A DNA stretch of 64,000 bases from assembly GCA_020466095.1 (NCBI GenBank), contig CM035806.1:119695286-119759285 (forward strand), in the 5' to 3' direction. Origin of the DNA: Chlorops oryzae (taxonomy: Eukaryota > Arthropoda > Insecta > Diptera > Chloropidae). Each line of letters opens with the position of its first letter. The first letter of the stretch is position 1. The position numbers and the translations under genes are program-made. Under the pieces are notes generated by a model that searched no databases, was not told the origin of the DNA, and saw only the letters and a list, made by a program, of their open reading frames with translations. Shown here one piece after another: positions 1 through 10,522 of this stretch.

Positions 1-120
1 TAGAAGACGGACACTTCCTTCTTTTCCAAAATTGAATAAAAGAGAGAACATAAATTTATCGACGAGAATCTCCTTTTTTGATTAGGACGATTTAGCCTTA
101 ACGTCTAACGAGGCTCCTAA
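1..120 (+). repeat. 5' LTR, 3' portion
   Basis: Matches 4154-4273 with one visible mismatch (cttttcc versus cttctcc). It contains an AATAAA-like polyadenylation signal (ttgaataaaag). It is followed by a TGGTGACCCG stretch that fits a tRNA primer-binding site; I did not identify the tRNA. Confidence 0.85.
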
Positions 121-164
121 AGTGGTGACCCGTTTTTAATTGAACAATTGTTGTGCAAGTAACG

Positions 165-989
165 ATGGAGGGAGAAGACGATAATTTTGTACAACAAAAC
201 GCAGCCGCTAACAACTTGCACGTGGATGCAACAATGGCGCCCCGAATTAATCCACCGAACATGTCAGAAACTAACATCGACGCCTACTTTCTGTCACTGG
301 AATTTTGGTTCGCAGCTACTGGAGTAACTCACGACAATCGAAAATATAACCTGGTCATGGCCCAAGTTCCGCCAAATAAGTTAATCGAACTTAAAGCTGT
401 TATTGATGCTACGCCGCAACAAAATAGGTATGACTATATTAAAGCAAAACTAATAGCACATTTCGCAGATAGCCAACAAAGACGACTCCAACGTGTCTTA
501 TCGGACATGCCCTTAGGCGATCGGAAACCAAGTCAACTGTTTAACGAAATGCACCGCTTAGCAGGCAACGCTCTGTGTGAAACAGTCTTATTGGATTTGT
601 GGGCAGCACGATTACCGCCATACGCGCAGGCGGCCGTTATCGCTTCGAAAGGTGACTTTACAGACAAAGTGACCATTGCCGACGCCATCGTGGATTCAAT
701 GAGCCTAAGAGAGATCAACGTTATACGCAGCGACAAGGTGACGACACCTAGCGACAAGGAAAAAATTTCACTGGAGTCATTGCAAGCGGAAATCGTTAAC
801 CTTACTAAACGAATCGAAGCTCTTTCGAGGAAGCGTTCACGTAGTCACAGCCGAAGCAGATCGACTAGCAAACCAACGACTTCCAAAGACGAACAACGAC
901 CAGATGGATTGTGTTGGTACCACGATAAGTACGGCACAGATGCTCGCAAATGTAGAGCTCCATGTACCTTCAAAAAGTCGACACAATGA
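165..989 (+). CDS. Gag polyprotein of gypsy-type element
   Basis: About 274 residues from the ATG at 165; the frame is open slightly upstream but without an earlier ATG. The N-terminal two thirds looks like the capsid region of arthropod gypsy Gag, including an LSDMPLGDRKPSQLF stretch that I recognise as common in these elements. Next come an Arg/Ser-rich basic tract (RKRSRSHSRSRS) and a terminal Cys/His cluster of the type C-x2-H...C-x3-C in place of a classic CCHC knuckle. Gag would form the particle and bind the element RNA. It ends in TGA at 987-989, directly followed in the same frame by pol with no further stop, so Pol is probably made as a read-through Gag-Pol fusion (see the separate entry). 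Confidence 0.88.
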   Translation: MEGEDDNFVQQNAAANNLHVDATMAPRINPPNMSETNIDAYFLSLEFWFAATGVTHDNRKYNLVMAQVPPNKLIELKAVIDATPQQNRYDYIKAKLIAHFADSQQRRLQRVLSDMPLGDRKPSQLFNEMHRLAGNALCETVLLDLWAARLPPYAQAAVIASKGDFTDKVTIADAIVDSMSLREINVIRSDKVTTPSDKEKISLESLQAEIVNLTKRIEALSRKRSRSHSRSRSTSKPTTSKDEQRPDGLCWYHDKYGTDARKCRAPCTFKKSTQ

Positions 990-995
990 CAATTA
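987..995 (+). promoter_or_regulatory. Leaky stop-codon context between gag and pol (UGA CAA UUA)
   Basis: The gag stop is TGA followed by CAA TTA. This fits the stop-CAR-YYA context known to promote read-through in tobamovirus-type recoding. Gag and pol are in the same frame and this is the only stop between 165 and 4035. The sequence match is direct; functional read-through is inferred. Confidence 0.6.
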
Positions 996-3900
996 TCGAA
1001 CAAATCAATTGCTGCAGCATCTCAACGACTCAAAATATCTGATACCATAACCAGAACATTCTATTTGATAGATACCGGGGCCGACGTCTCGACAATTCCT
1101 AAAAGCTCGAACATCAAGAATATTAAACCATCAACTCTTAAATTATATGCTGCGAACGGAACAGCAATAAACGTTTATGGAGAGGCAACCATAAATGTTA
1201 ACCTTGGACTTCGCCGTGAATTTATCTGGACATTTCTCATCACTGACGTGGAATGTGGCATCATTGGTGCAGACTTCATCACCCATTTCGACTTACTGGT
1301 GGATTTGAAACGAAAACGCTTAATCGATAACACAACTTCGCTGACGTCTATGTGCGAAATTGTTTTAAATAATCGTCCATCCATAAGAACCTTCAACGCA
1401 AAATCTGCATACGCACAGCTCCTTGAAGAATTTAAGTCAATCACGCAAGTATCCCAACCTTATGCTACCGCCAACACTACGGTCGTGCATCACATAGAGA
1501 CCCGTGGTCCACCAGTCTCATCACGACCGAGACGACTATCGCCAGACAAATTAGCTGCCGCGAAAGCTGAATTCGATTCGCTCGTTAAACTGGGCATCTG
1601 CCGTCCATCGAAGAGCAACTGGGCCAGTCCATTGCACATGGTCAAAAAGGCCGATGGCTCATGGCGACCGTGCGGGGACTATCGCGCACTGAACGCAGTA
1701 ACGGTACCGGACCGGTACCCCGTCCCATACTTAGCGGATTTCACGAGCAATCTTACAGGAAAAACGATTTTTTCTAAAGTAGATCTGCAAAAGGCCTTCC
1801 ATCAAGTCCCTGTGCATACAGACGATATACCAAAAACTGCGATAGTCACACCCTTCGGACTTTTCGAATTTGTTTCAATGACTTTTGGCCTTCGAAATGC
1901 AGCACAGACCTTTCAAAGAATGATTCATGAAGTCCTGCGTGGTATGGATTTTGTTTTTCCATATCTAGATGATATCTGTGTAGCATCGACATCTCCGGAA
2001 GAACATTTGTTAAATCTCCACGAACTCTTCGAGAGGTTAAAGAAACATAATCTTCGTATTAACGTAGCTAAAACGGAATTAGGAAAACCCGAAATTACGT
2101 TCCTTGGCCACCTGGTTTCTAAAGAAGGTATCAAACCTTTGCCACAACGCGTAGAAGCCGTCAGTAAGTACAAGCAGCCGGAAACCGTTTCTGAGCTTAA
2201 GCGATTCCTCGCCATCATAAATTTTTACCGTCGTTTCATTCCACACGCGCTGGAGGCGCAGGCACCCTTACTTTTAATGTGTAAAGGCAACGTCAAGAAC
2301 GACCGCACTCCGTTAACCTGGACCGAATCTTCTTCAAAAGCGTTTGAAGAATGCAAGCAGCAACTAGCGAACGCAGCTCTTCTGGCACATCCATCAAAAA
2401 ACGCCGAGCTATCGCTTTGGGTCGACGCGTCCAACGTTGCTGCAGGCGCAGTTCTCCATCAGGTGGTAAACGGTAACTTAGAGCCGCTTGGCTATTTCTC
2501 TAAAAAATTCGATAAAGCTCAAGCACGCTATAGCACATACGATAGAGAGCTTACATCAATGTATTTAGCGGTACGCCATTTTCAATTTATGATGGAAGGA
2601 CGTACTTGCCATATTTATACAGACCATAAGCCACTAATTTTTGTTTTTCAACAGAGTTTGGAAAAAGCTTCAAATAGACAAGTACGCCAACTCGATTTCA
2701 TCTCGCAGATCACAACCGATATACGCTATGTCGAAGGACAGAAGAACGTAACAGCTGATCTCCTGTCTAGAATATCTAGCATAAAAGCTGAAGCAATCGA
2801 CTACGAAAACTTAGCTGACGATCAACTAGTGGACAACGAGCTAAAAAAATTTCGACAAAGCGACGACCATTCCTTGCAACTTAAGCTGTTCTCCATTCCT
2901 GGCAGTACGAAGCGCCTATATTGTGATTGTTCCACGGGAAACGTGAGGCCTTTTATCACAAAACCATTTCGAAAAGCAGCCCTTCAATCTACGCATAATT
3001 TATCGCACCCAGGACCACGCGGCACCGCCAAATTAATAACGCAGAAATTTATTTGGCCCGGGATCGTTAAGGATAGTAGAGCCTTCGCCAAGGCATGTAT
3101 GGAGTGTCAAAGGTCAAAGGTTGGTCGCCATACCTTTTCCCCACTCAAACGATTCGAATCAGGAGATCAACGATTTGCACACATTCATGTTGACGTGGTA
3201 GGACCGTTTCATCTTCATAGAGGCAACCGCTACTGCTTTACTATAATTGATCGTTACACAAGATGGCCGGAAGCAGTACCGATCCCTGATATGACCGCAC
3301 CAACCATCGCCAAGGCTCTTATCGAACACTGGATCTCAAGGTTTGGAGTGCCGGCTGTTATTACATCAGATCAAGGGAGGCAGTTCACATCATCACTCTT
3401 CGCCGAGTTGACCAAACTTCTCGGAATCACACATCTAAGAACGACGTCGTATCACCCTCAATCCAATGGCTTAGTAGAAAGGTTCCATAGAACCTTAAAA
3501 TCAGCAATGTTATGCACCGAAGCCGAGCGATGGTGTGATTCCCTGCCAACCGTGTTATTGGGTCTACGCACTGTTCATAAGCCCGATCTTAAGGCATCAC
3601 CAGCAGAGTTGACTTACGGAACAACACTTCGCATCCCATCCGAATTTTTCGAGACAAATTTCCATGTCCGACCGCAATCAGAGTTCATCATCGAACTTCA
3701 GAAAACTATGAGCTACCTCAGACCAACAGACACGGCATGGCATACGCCAAAGAAAATCTTCATTCATCATGATTTAAAAACTTGCAACGACGTTTTTGTA
3801 AGAAATGACTCAGTTCGCCCATCATTCTCGAGACCCTACGACGGCCCTTTTACAGTTCTAGGAAGAAGCGACAAGTTTTTTACGATCCTGTTGAAGGGAA

Positions 3901-4037
3901 GACCAACGAGAATATCAATTGACCGCCTCAAGCCAGCATATTCACTTAACGAAGACACTCTGCCACCAGAAAACCAGATAAATAAGGACCAACCAATATC
4001 AACTAGGTTGAGACCCCGGAGAGTGCAATTCAATTAA
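990..4037 (+). CDS. Pol: protease, reverse transcriptase, RNase H, integrase
   Basis: Open from 990 in the gag frame, about 1015 residues. Domains in order: aspartic protease with LIDTGADVS at about 1065-1091; reverse transcriptase with [14 protein letters not shown] and the catalytic YLDD near 1963; RNase H ([33 protein letters not shown]); integrase with an HHCC zinc region (HNLSHPG...CMECQRSK), the acidic triad in [14 protein letters not shown] and NGLVERFHR, and a C-terminal GPF/Y-like module ([10 protein letters not shown]). The order PR-RT-RH-IN defines Ty3/gypsy. No internal stop or frameshift, so this copy may be coding-competent. There is no start codon of its own near the 5' end; expression as Gag-Pol by UGA read-through is inferred. 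Confidence 0.9.
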   Translation, partial: QLSNKSIAAASQRLKISDTITRTFYLIDTGADVSTIPKSSNIKNIKPSTLKLYAANGTAINVYGEATINVNLGLRREFIWTFLITDVECGIIGADFITHFDLLVDLKRKRLIDNTTSLTSMCEIVLNNRPSIRTFNAKSAYAQLLEEFKSITQVSQPYATANTTVVHHIETRGPPVSSRPRRLSPDKLAAAKAEFDSLVKLGICRPSKSNWASPLHMVKKADGSWRPCGDYRALNAVTVPDRYPVPYLADFTSNLTGKTIFSKVDLQKAFHQVPVHTDDIPKTAIVTPFGLFEFVSMTFGLRNAAQTFQRMIHEVLRGMDFVFPYLDDICVASTSPEEHLLNLHELFERLKKHNLRINVAKTELGKPEITFLGHLVSKEGIKPLPQRVEAVSKYKQPETVSELKRFLAIINFYRRFIPHALEAQAPLLLMCKGNVKNDRTPLTWTESSSKAFEECKQQLANAALLAHPSKNAELSLWVDASNVAAGAVLHQVVNGNLEPLGYFSKKFDKAQARYSTYDRELTSMYLAVRHFQFMMEGRTCHIYTDHKPLIFVFQQSLEKASNRQVRQLDFISQITTDIRYVEGQKNVTADLLSRISSIKAEAIDYENLADDQLVDNELKKFRQSDDHSLQLKLFSIPGSTKRLYCDCSTGNVRPFITKPFRKAALQSTHNLSHPGPRGTAKLITQKFIWPGIVKDSRAFAKACMECQRSKVGRHTFSPLKRFESGDQRFAHIHVDVVGPFHLHRGNRYCFTIIDRYTRWPEAVPIPDMTAPTIAKALIEHWISRFGVPAVITSDQGRQFTSSLFAELTKLLGITHLRTTSYHPQSNGLVERFHRTLKSAMLCTEAERWCDSLPTVLLGLRTVHKPDLKASPAELTYGTTLRIPSEFFETNFHVRPQSEFIIELQKTMSYLRPTDTAWHTPKKIFIHHDLKTCNDVFVRNDSVRPSFSRPYDGPFTVLGRSDKFFTILLKGRPTRISIDRLKPAYSLNEDTLPPENQINKDQPISTRLRPRRVQFN

Positions 4038-4061
4038 TTCCAACCAGTCTAAGGGGGGTAC

Positions 4062-4272
4062 TGTGGCAACCTATCGTCAGTGCAGCACTTATTTTAGTTT
4101 TAAGACTGAGTACCTTTTTCTTGTACCAAGTACTTGTTAAATTTAAATAGCACTAGAAGACGGACACTTCCTTCTTCTCCAAAATTGAATAAAAGAGAGA
4201 ACATAAATTTATCGACGAGAATCTCCTTTTTTGATTAGGACGATTTAGCCTTAACGTCTAACGAGGCTCCTA
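4062..4272 (+). repeat. 3' LTR of the gypsy-type element
   Basis: Begins TGTGGCAACC just after a purine run (aaggggggta) and ends near cctaa, where the 5' copy runs into the primer-binding site. About 211 bp, short for an LTR. The left boundary rests on the polypurine tract and is uncertain by a few bases. Confidence 0.8.
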
Positions 4273-4358
4273 AATATATATATATATGTGTGTGTGTATA
4301 GAATGAATTTATATTCTTAGTCTATTTGTGAGTTTTTAGTTTTAGCTGCGACTTTGGG
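4273..4358. repeat. (TA)n/(TG)n microsatellite and spacer
   Basis: A run of TA then TG dinucleotides abuts the 3' LTR; the remaining bases up to the ORF1 stop show no other feature. Confidence 0.8.
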
Positions 4359-5576
4359 TCACTTTTTTTTGTCTTTGGAGAATATTCTTAGCTTTAAGTC
4401 CTCTCTTACTTGTGATGTCAGAAGCTCTGTATGTGTTGCTAGCGATGAGTATATGCTGTTGTGCGTTGAGGGGCTATTCATATCTACGTCGGGTTCGTCA
4501 TCCGAAGAGATTGAAGGCGTTTCTCGGTGGGTGGATTTTTGGGGCTTTGATGTGAAAGTATTGAGGTCATCGTATGTTAATGCTTTCCTTTTAGCTAGCG
4601 AGCTAGTGCTTGTGCTTGAGACAGGCCTAACTTCAGTTGTATTTAATGTGGTTTTGTTTTTAGATAATTGTGTGCTTGTGACTGACGGTGTGTTGTTGGT
4701 TGTGTTGTTTATGTTTTGAATATTCGAGTTAGTGACTATGCTGGAGTATTGGTTAAGAGGATGAATGTGGCGGCTATTGTAGACTGATAGAGCTGTTTTG
4801 TGGTCAACTTTTTGCGTAACTTTGATTGCTGTAATTTCTTTTTGTTTGATGAAGCTGGGGCATTTTTTATCGAATGTGCTGTGATTTTTTTGTATTTCTG
4901 GTAGATTTCTGCAGTTTATACATGATGGCAGCTTGGTGCATTTTTCGTTCTCTGTTGTGTGTACCTCTTCGGAGCAATTCGGGCATAATTCTTCGCTTTT
5001 GCATGCTGGGTGGCCAAATCGGAGGCATTTTTTGCAGCGTAAAGGTAGCGGAATATATGTGCGGACGTATACTTGTTCATATCCTATCATTATGGTCTCT
5101 GGAATGTTGGTTGTGTTGAACGTGATGATAATGAGTCCAGTTTCTTTAAGGTGTTCATCTTGTTTTTTCATAATTTTGCGAATTTCAGTAACCTTTTGAG
5201 ATTTGAGTTCGTCTAATATTTCATTTTCGGGTATATTACGAAGTTCATTAGAATATATTACACCTTTTGAGAAATTTAGCGTTTTATGTTCAATTGATGT
5301 AACTGATAAGTGTCCAATATTGGTTGATTTTAGTAGTTTTTTTGCTTGAGTTGTGTTTTTTGTTTTTATTAGGAGAGTCCCCGCTCTTGTTTTTTTACAT
5401 GATTCTACTTCACCACTAACTGTATAGTCTATTGATTTTTTTATTAAGAAGGGAGAAACATTTTCGAATGAGTCACCATCGGTTCTGCTGATTGTGATGA
5501 ATTTCGGTTCATTAAATGCGTCTTTATTGTAATTTGTTGTTGCAAAGAGTTTGTTTATGTCAGGTGGCTTCGCCAT
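4359..5576 (-). CDS. Non-LTR retrotransposon ORF1 (nucleic-acid-binding, zinc knuckles)
   Basis: 405 codons from ATG (minus strand) with an uninterrupted frame. The middle carries three successive Cys/His knuckles (CKKCLRFGHPACKS, CPNCSEEVHTTENEKC, CINCRN), the pattern of ORF1 proteins of I/jockey-type non-LTR retrotransposons that coat the RNA intermediate. The C-terminal third is Ser/Thr/Asn-rich and low complexity, ending in a Lys-rich tail. The ORF2 (endonuclease/RT) that should follow lies to the left on this strand, exactly where the gypsy element and TA repeat sit, so the copy is either 3' truncated or was split by the LTR element, with ORF2 outside the window. A 5' UTR could extend to about 5790. 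Confidence 0.82.
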   Translation of the reverse strand: MAKPPDINKLFATTNYNKDAFNEPKFITISRTDGDSFENVSPFLIKKSIDYTVSGEVESCKKTRAGTLLIKTKNTTQAKKLLKSTNIGHLSVTSIEHKTLNFSKGVIYSNELRNIPENEILDELKSQKVTEIRKIMKKQDEHLKETGLIIITFNTTNIPETIMIGYEQVYVRTYIPLPLRCKKCLRFGHPACKSEELCPNCSEEVHTTENEKCTKLPSCINCRNLPEIQKNHSTFDKKCPSFIKQKEITAIKVTQKVDHKTALSVYNSRHIHPLNQYSSIVTNSNIQNINNTTNNTPSVTSTQLSKNKTTLNTTEVRPVSSTSTSSLAKRKALTYDDLNTFTSKPQKSTHRETPSISSDDEPDVDMNSPSTHNSIYSSLATHTELLTSQVREDLKLRIFSKDKKK

Positions 5577-6595
5577 GGTAGAGTTTAAAGAGAGGCTCTC
5601 TATGGAGCACGCTATTGCAGTTGCTTTTGATCTTTGTTTTTTCCTCTCTTTTTTCCGTAAGTTTTTGTTAACAATAAATTTGAGTTGGTTTGTTTTTGTG
5701 ATTTATGCAATTGAGAACTGGAATGCTATTCTTCCGTAAAAGTGTTTTCGCGTCTTTGCTTTAAGAAGATCGGAGCGAAACTGAAAACAACAAATTATTC
5801 TTTACGAATATATAAACAAAGTGAGTGTTTGATGACATTTGCATGAATTTTATAATTGTTTTTCATAGTGTACAAGGTGGGCCTGGCATATATAAAATAA
5901 AATAAACAGCAAAATAAAGTTTAAATAATATGAAATAAAATTTATATTTTATTATCTTTAATTCTTTAACGTTATTCTAAAAGCATTACATGTTTTGCAT
6001 GAAGTTTCAGCAAGTTAAAAAATACCTTCTGCTATCCTTTCCATCCAACAAAATGTTGTCCTTTTTGCAGGCATTATAGAAGCAAACGGTATATGATTAA
6101 GTATTAAAATACTCATAGAAAGTGGGCGTGGCAGCTCAAGAAATTTATTATTTTTTGTTTAAATAGTATTTCCTGTTTCTTTGGCAACCTGAATCACAAA
6201 TTAGTTGAAAATACTGAATTTTGAAATTTTTGTTTTATGTAAAGTGGGCGTGGCATTAGTCCGATTTTCTTAAAGTAAAATTTTTTTGGTTGAGAGTCTC
6301 GAATCCTACTACCCTACCAAATTTCATTAAGATCGGACCAAAATTGCAAGTTTTGGAAATTTCAGGTGTATGGGCGGTAGGCGTGGCAATGGTCCGATTT
6401 CCACGAAATTTTGAAATTTTCTTAATTTTGTCAAAACTATGGGGTGTGCCAAATTTCAATGTTCTACGACCACTCCTAGTTTTTTTCAAAAAATGTATGA
6501 GGCAGGACCACTGTGCGACGTCAAAATTACATCAGAGCTACATACATATGAATGTGACTTTTTACATCTCATGCCCTACAGTCTTTAGAGATTGA
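5577..6595. repeat. TE-derived intergenic debris
   Basis: Left part is the presumed 5' UTR of the minus-strand non-LTR element. From about 5870 there are repeated 'gtgggcgtggc' modules (near 6122, 6243, 6375) of a dispersed repeat also seen around 31.9, 48.2 and 56 kb. Short ORFs here run across the repeat on both strands and I regard them as chance. Confidence 0.6.
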
Positions 6596-7945
6596 ATCCG
6601 AATAAAAAACTTCGAAATCACTTCAATTTATATTTATATTTTACGGCATATTCAGAAATGTACTGAAAAAGAAGCTCATCGACAGCTTGGAGACAATAGC
6701 TGGTCACTATCACGGAATGAAATTGAAGTTTTTATGGCAATTATCTATGCTCGAGGAGCCTGTGGTGCTAAAAATATTGCTTTGAAAGACCTATGCGATA
6801 AAAACTGGGGCATTCAATTTTGTTCACAAAACATGGCACGGAATCGTTTCAAAGAAATACTGCGATTTTTGCGTTTTGATGTGCGCACAGAAAGGGCAGA
6901 GCGCTTGCAAACAGATAAATTTGCCCTTATGTCGGAAGTTTGGAATAAGTTTATTCAGAACTCTATTTTATGTTTCAAACCTGGTAAAAATCTCACTGTT
7001 GATGAGCAGCTATTTTCTACCAAAACTCGTTGTAGATTCTTGCAGTTTATGGGAAACAAACCGGACAAATTTGGAATAAAATTCTGGCTCTGTGTTGATG
7101 TTGACTCTAAGTACTTGTGTAATGGTTTCCCATATTTAGGGAAGAATGAAAATCGCCCAAAAAATCAAAGCTTAGGCGAGTACGTTGTTTTACAGCTAAT
7201 GCATCCGTACTTAAATACTGGTCAAAATGTTACAACAGATAATTTTTTCACAAGTGTAAGTTTGTGCAACCAGCTTGATTCAAAACGCACTTCGATTGTT
7301 GGCACCATGAACAGAGTACGTCGAGACGTGCCAAATACTTTAAAGTCTCTTCCACTAAGTTTATATGAAACACGCATTTACAAGTCTGAAACCTGCACTC
7401 TTACAATTTATAAAGGTAAACCATCAAAATCAGTTATGATTTTAAGTTCATGTCACAAAAGCGTATTTGCTAACGCTGCAGAAGCGAAGCAGAAACCGAA
7501 CACCGTGAAATTTTACAATTCCACAAAGTTTGGTGTCGACGTTATTGACCAAATGGCAAAAAAATATAGTGTCAAAGCACCTTCTCGTCGATGGCCTGTT
7601 CAAGTTTTTTACAATATTTTGGATTTGGCAGCAATTAATTCTTGGATCTTATACAAAAAGTTGTCTGAAAAAAATATCAGCAGAAAAAACTTTATTTTGA
7701 GCTTGGCAGCAGAGTTGGTTACACAGGAGACTCATGACCAGATGACACCTTCCACTTCTCAGAACAAAAACGAGATACCGCCAAAGACTGAAAAGGAACA
7801 AACTAGAAAGAGGAAACAGTGTTTTGTCAAAAAATGTAGAAACAAAACCTGTAATCACTGCGATTCCTGTAAAAAGCCTTTGTGTGGCTCTTGTAACGTG
7901 AGCAAAGCTTTCAGATGTCAAGAGTGTGCTTTAAAATTTTTTTAA
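6596..7945 (+). pseudogene. piggyBac-like transposase, N-terminally truncated
   Basis: The frame is open from 6596 without an initiator; the first in-frame ATG is at 6734 (403 codons to the TAA), but homologous-looking residues (IQKCTEKEAHRQLGD) lie upstream, so the N-terminus is lost or decayed. The three catalytic Asp positions expected of the piggyBac (DDE_Tnp_1_7) family are present: LTVDEQLF, VTTDNFFTS and VDVIDQMAKKY. The C-terminus has the family's Cys-rich zinc-binding domain (CFVKKCRNKTCNHCDSC...CRECA-like). Family length is usually about 550-600 residues, so roughly 150 are missing. A right-hand terminal repeat at 8115-8128 next to TTAA supports a piggyBac element. The core looks intact, but no full-length protein can be read from this copy. 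Confidence 0.88.
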
Positions 7946-8114
7946 AAGTTTACATTTTTTTGCTTAATCTTGCACTAAATTGTTTCTTTTGTTTTGTTCC
8001 TTTATTTTAAGTGTAAATAAAACGCAAATATCAAAACATTCTACATAAAATATTACATTAATCCTCACTGCGGTCATATGACCGCTCCTGGTCTTTCAAG
8101 ATAGTTCAAAATTT

Positions 8115-8132
8115 CGGCCTTTCTAGTGTTAA
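8115..8132 (+). repeat. piggyBac-like right terminal repeat plus TTAA target
   Basis: CGGCCTTTCTAGTG followed by TTAA; the reverse complement (TTAA-CACTAGAAAGGCC) matches the piggyBac end pattern TTAA-CCCTAGAAAG. A perfect 16-bp palindrome (GCGGTCATATGACCGC) lies just inside at 8070-8085. No matching left end was found. Confidence 0.75.
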
Positions 8133-8160
8133 GGCGTACGACAAAAAAGATTTTTGCAGC

Positions 8161-9733
8161 ATGTCACAAGAAGGCGTCGCTGAAATGAAAATTTCTAGAA
8201 AAAAGAAAAAAAAAAGAACAATGTGCTTTTCTCTGAAGATACCACTTATAAAAAACTTAAAGTCAATGAGAGCCTACAGGCTGGTAGTGTATTAAATATG
8301 AATAATACAATGTCGTTTGATTCTGAGTCTGAAAATGAAGACAATGCTACATTTGTTGATTCCAAAGACTCCACTGTAAATGAAGCTGTGAAGTTAACTA
8401 GTGAGACTGTTAATTCTAGTCCTAATCTTAGTCCTAACATGATCAATAATATTATAGGTGTTAATGCTGCTGTTATAAACAGTTCTAGCAATCTTTTGTT
8501 ATACCCTAAATCTTTTGTTGGCAAGCCCTTCGTTCTAGTTGATACCTCCAAAAACGTTGAGTTAAAAGATATCAAAATGCGTAATGGTCTCCATTTTGCA
8601 AAACTCATACAAGAATGTCAAGTCAATGATATTAAAGAAATTATTGTTGTTGGAATTAATCTTGTTAAAATCCTTTTCAACAACCCTGGTGCTGCTAACA
8701 ACTGTGTCAGGAATGACAAGGTTATAAAGATGGGATTTAGTCCCTTCATCCCGAGAGCTGCTCTTGAATCCTATGGAGTAGTTAGAAACGTCCCCCAATG
8801 GATGAAAGAAGAAGATATTCTTCAAAATGTGAAATCTGAAATAAAGGTTATGTCAGCCAGACGGTTTAATAGACGTGACAATCAAAATCCCGATAACTAT
8901 ATCCCTACTCAAACAGTTAAACTTGGGTTCAGAGGTGATAATATTCCGAAAGAAGTCAAAATTAACTGGTGCAACATGCCTGTTGACATTTATGTGCCAC
9001 TATTAAGACATTGCCTTAAATGTGGCAGAGTTGTGCACTCGGTAAAAACTTGCCGCTCAAAAAAAAGATGCCTCAAATGCTCTAAAGAGGATTGTCCTCC
9101 CTGTGAGGGGAAAAAATGTTGTCTATGCTACTCTGCTGCACTTCTACATTTGACAAAAATTCTTGTCCGAAGTGGGAAAAAGAGCTAAATATTAATAATA
9201 TTAGAGCGATCAAAAAATTATCAAGGAAAGAAGTTTTGGATAGATATTATCCAAACAACCGCTTCAGTCTGTTGGAGTGCGAGGATGATTTTCCTAGCCT
9301 TCCAGCTATGACTAATACTTATAATGCTCAGCTATCAGTGAATAATTCCCTTATCAACAGGAAGAAATACTCTCAAGTTGCAAAAGTACGTAAGCTTACC
9401 AAGGCCTTAAATCATCCACCTCCGAGGCAGGATGGTTCAATTACATCCAATGCCATCTCCAATAATTCCTCTACGTTTGTTCCGAGGGAAAAAATCACCC
9501 CAGCATCAAGGGCTGAAGTTAAAAATCAAATTGACGCCAGCCTGAAGTATGAAAAACTTTTTATAGCGATGTACAAACTTGTACAGAAAATATGCGCTAA
9601 ATCCGAGGATGTCAGCCTAATGGGTGAGATCGAAAGTTTAAAGAATAATTTTACTACAGATATTAATAACGATTGGCTGCTAATTAGTAGTAGCAGCTCA
9701 AATAGTAGTCAATATGAAGATTGTACAATATAA
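8161..9733 (+). pseudogene. Non-LTR ORF1 (zinc-knuckle RNA-binding protein), frameshifted
   Basis: Best read from ATG 8161 (MSQEGVAEMKISRKKKK) through an A-rich run (about 8200-8217), where a one-base shift moves into the frame open from 8223. That frame carries the RNA-binding region and Cys clusters (CLKCGRVVHSVKTCRSKKRCLKCSKEDC... with spacing like CCHC knuckles). A second shift near 9140 moves into the frame of 9116-9733 (TFDKNSCPKWEKE, then FSLLECEDDFPSLP). Its last codons overlap the ORF2 start by 20 bp (ATG 9714), an arrangement typical of I-type elements. Two frameshifts mean this copy cannot make intact ORF1. Confidence 0.8.
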
Positions 9734-10522
9734 TTGTCAGTCTCTCAATGCCAACATTGATGAGATAGACGTTTTTCTAAACAATTATTGCATTGACATA
9801 TGTGCGCTGTGTGAAACCTGGTCTAAAGGAGAAGGCAGCCACAGAAATCTGATTAATTATAAATACATTGAAAAAAATAGAGTAGATGGATATGGCGGTG
9901 TAGCCTTATTCTTCAAAAAGAATATCAATTTAGTTCAGTACAAATTCATTTCCGAGTATGATGTCATCGTGGCTCATACCACTAGCTTAGACATTAACAT
10001 AACCATCTGTGTTGCTTATTTTCCTCCTAACATCAAGATCAGAAGCTTCAATGATGAGATTCGGAAAATTCTTTCATTTTTAAATAATAAATGCAATGTA
10101 TTCCTCGTTGGTGACTTCAATGCTCGCTGCAGGGATTGGGGTGATAGCATCAATAACTCCAGAGGGGTTAATCTACACAGATCAATTTGCAACTCCAATT
10201 TATGGTGCCTTAACAACAAATCATTAACTTTTAAACGTGACTTGTCCTCGGAATCTGGTTCTGTCCTTGATCTGGCCTTCGCAAACCCCTCTTTTACTGT
10301 GAGACTGGATGTGCTTGACATCCGTCCTGGAAATAGGCATCACTTTCCGATCTTAATCAGTGCAGAAGCCATCAATAATAGCTCCAATACCTTTCTCTGT
10401 AGGGAAAAGTTGATAAGTGTACTGGCTGAGTTAGATTTTGAGCCCAATTTCAACGACATTCAAAACAAAATACAGGGTGCGATTGAATCCTGCTCTACCA
10501 TATTAAAAAATGGCTTTAAACC
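9714..10522 (+). pseudogene. Non-LTR ORF2, AP-endonuclease domain (first segment)
   Basis: Starts MKIVQYNCQSLN, with the endonuclease signatures ETW (metal-binding Glu), GDFNAR.RDWG (Asp/Asn) and a VLDLAF...HHFPI end containing the terminal His. It would nick chromosomal DNA to prime reverse transcription. The reading frame runs into an inserted element after GGCTTTAAACC; the apparent extension to 10679 is inserted sequence. Removing 10523-11520 joins KNGFKP to KMWWISD in frame. Confidence 0.88.

Larger units (their letters stand above)
1..4272 (+). mobile_element. Ty3/gypsy-type LTR retrotransposon, 5' LTR cut by window edge
   Basis: The first 120 bases are repeated almost exactly at 4154-4273, so they are the 3' portion of a 5' LTR whose start lies left of the window. 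Between the repeats are gag (165-989) and protease-RT-RNase H-integrase (990-4037) in one frame. A purine run (4051-4059) precedes the 3' LTR and a TGG-starting primer-binding-like site follows the 5' LTR near 122. No env-like ORF is present. The repeat copies differ by one visible base in the shared 120 bp, so insertion is fairly recent. The target duplication cannot be seen because the left end is missing. Confidence 0.93.

Noticed and set aside
1..4272. An errantivirus (env-bearing gypsy)
   Set aside because: No ORF exists between the end of pol (4037) and the 3' LTR (4062).
4359..4719. Plus-strand ORF 4354-4719 as a gene
   Set aside because: Antisense to the Ser/Thr-rich tail of the non-LTR ORF1.
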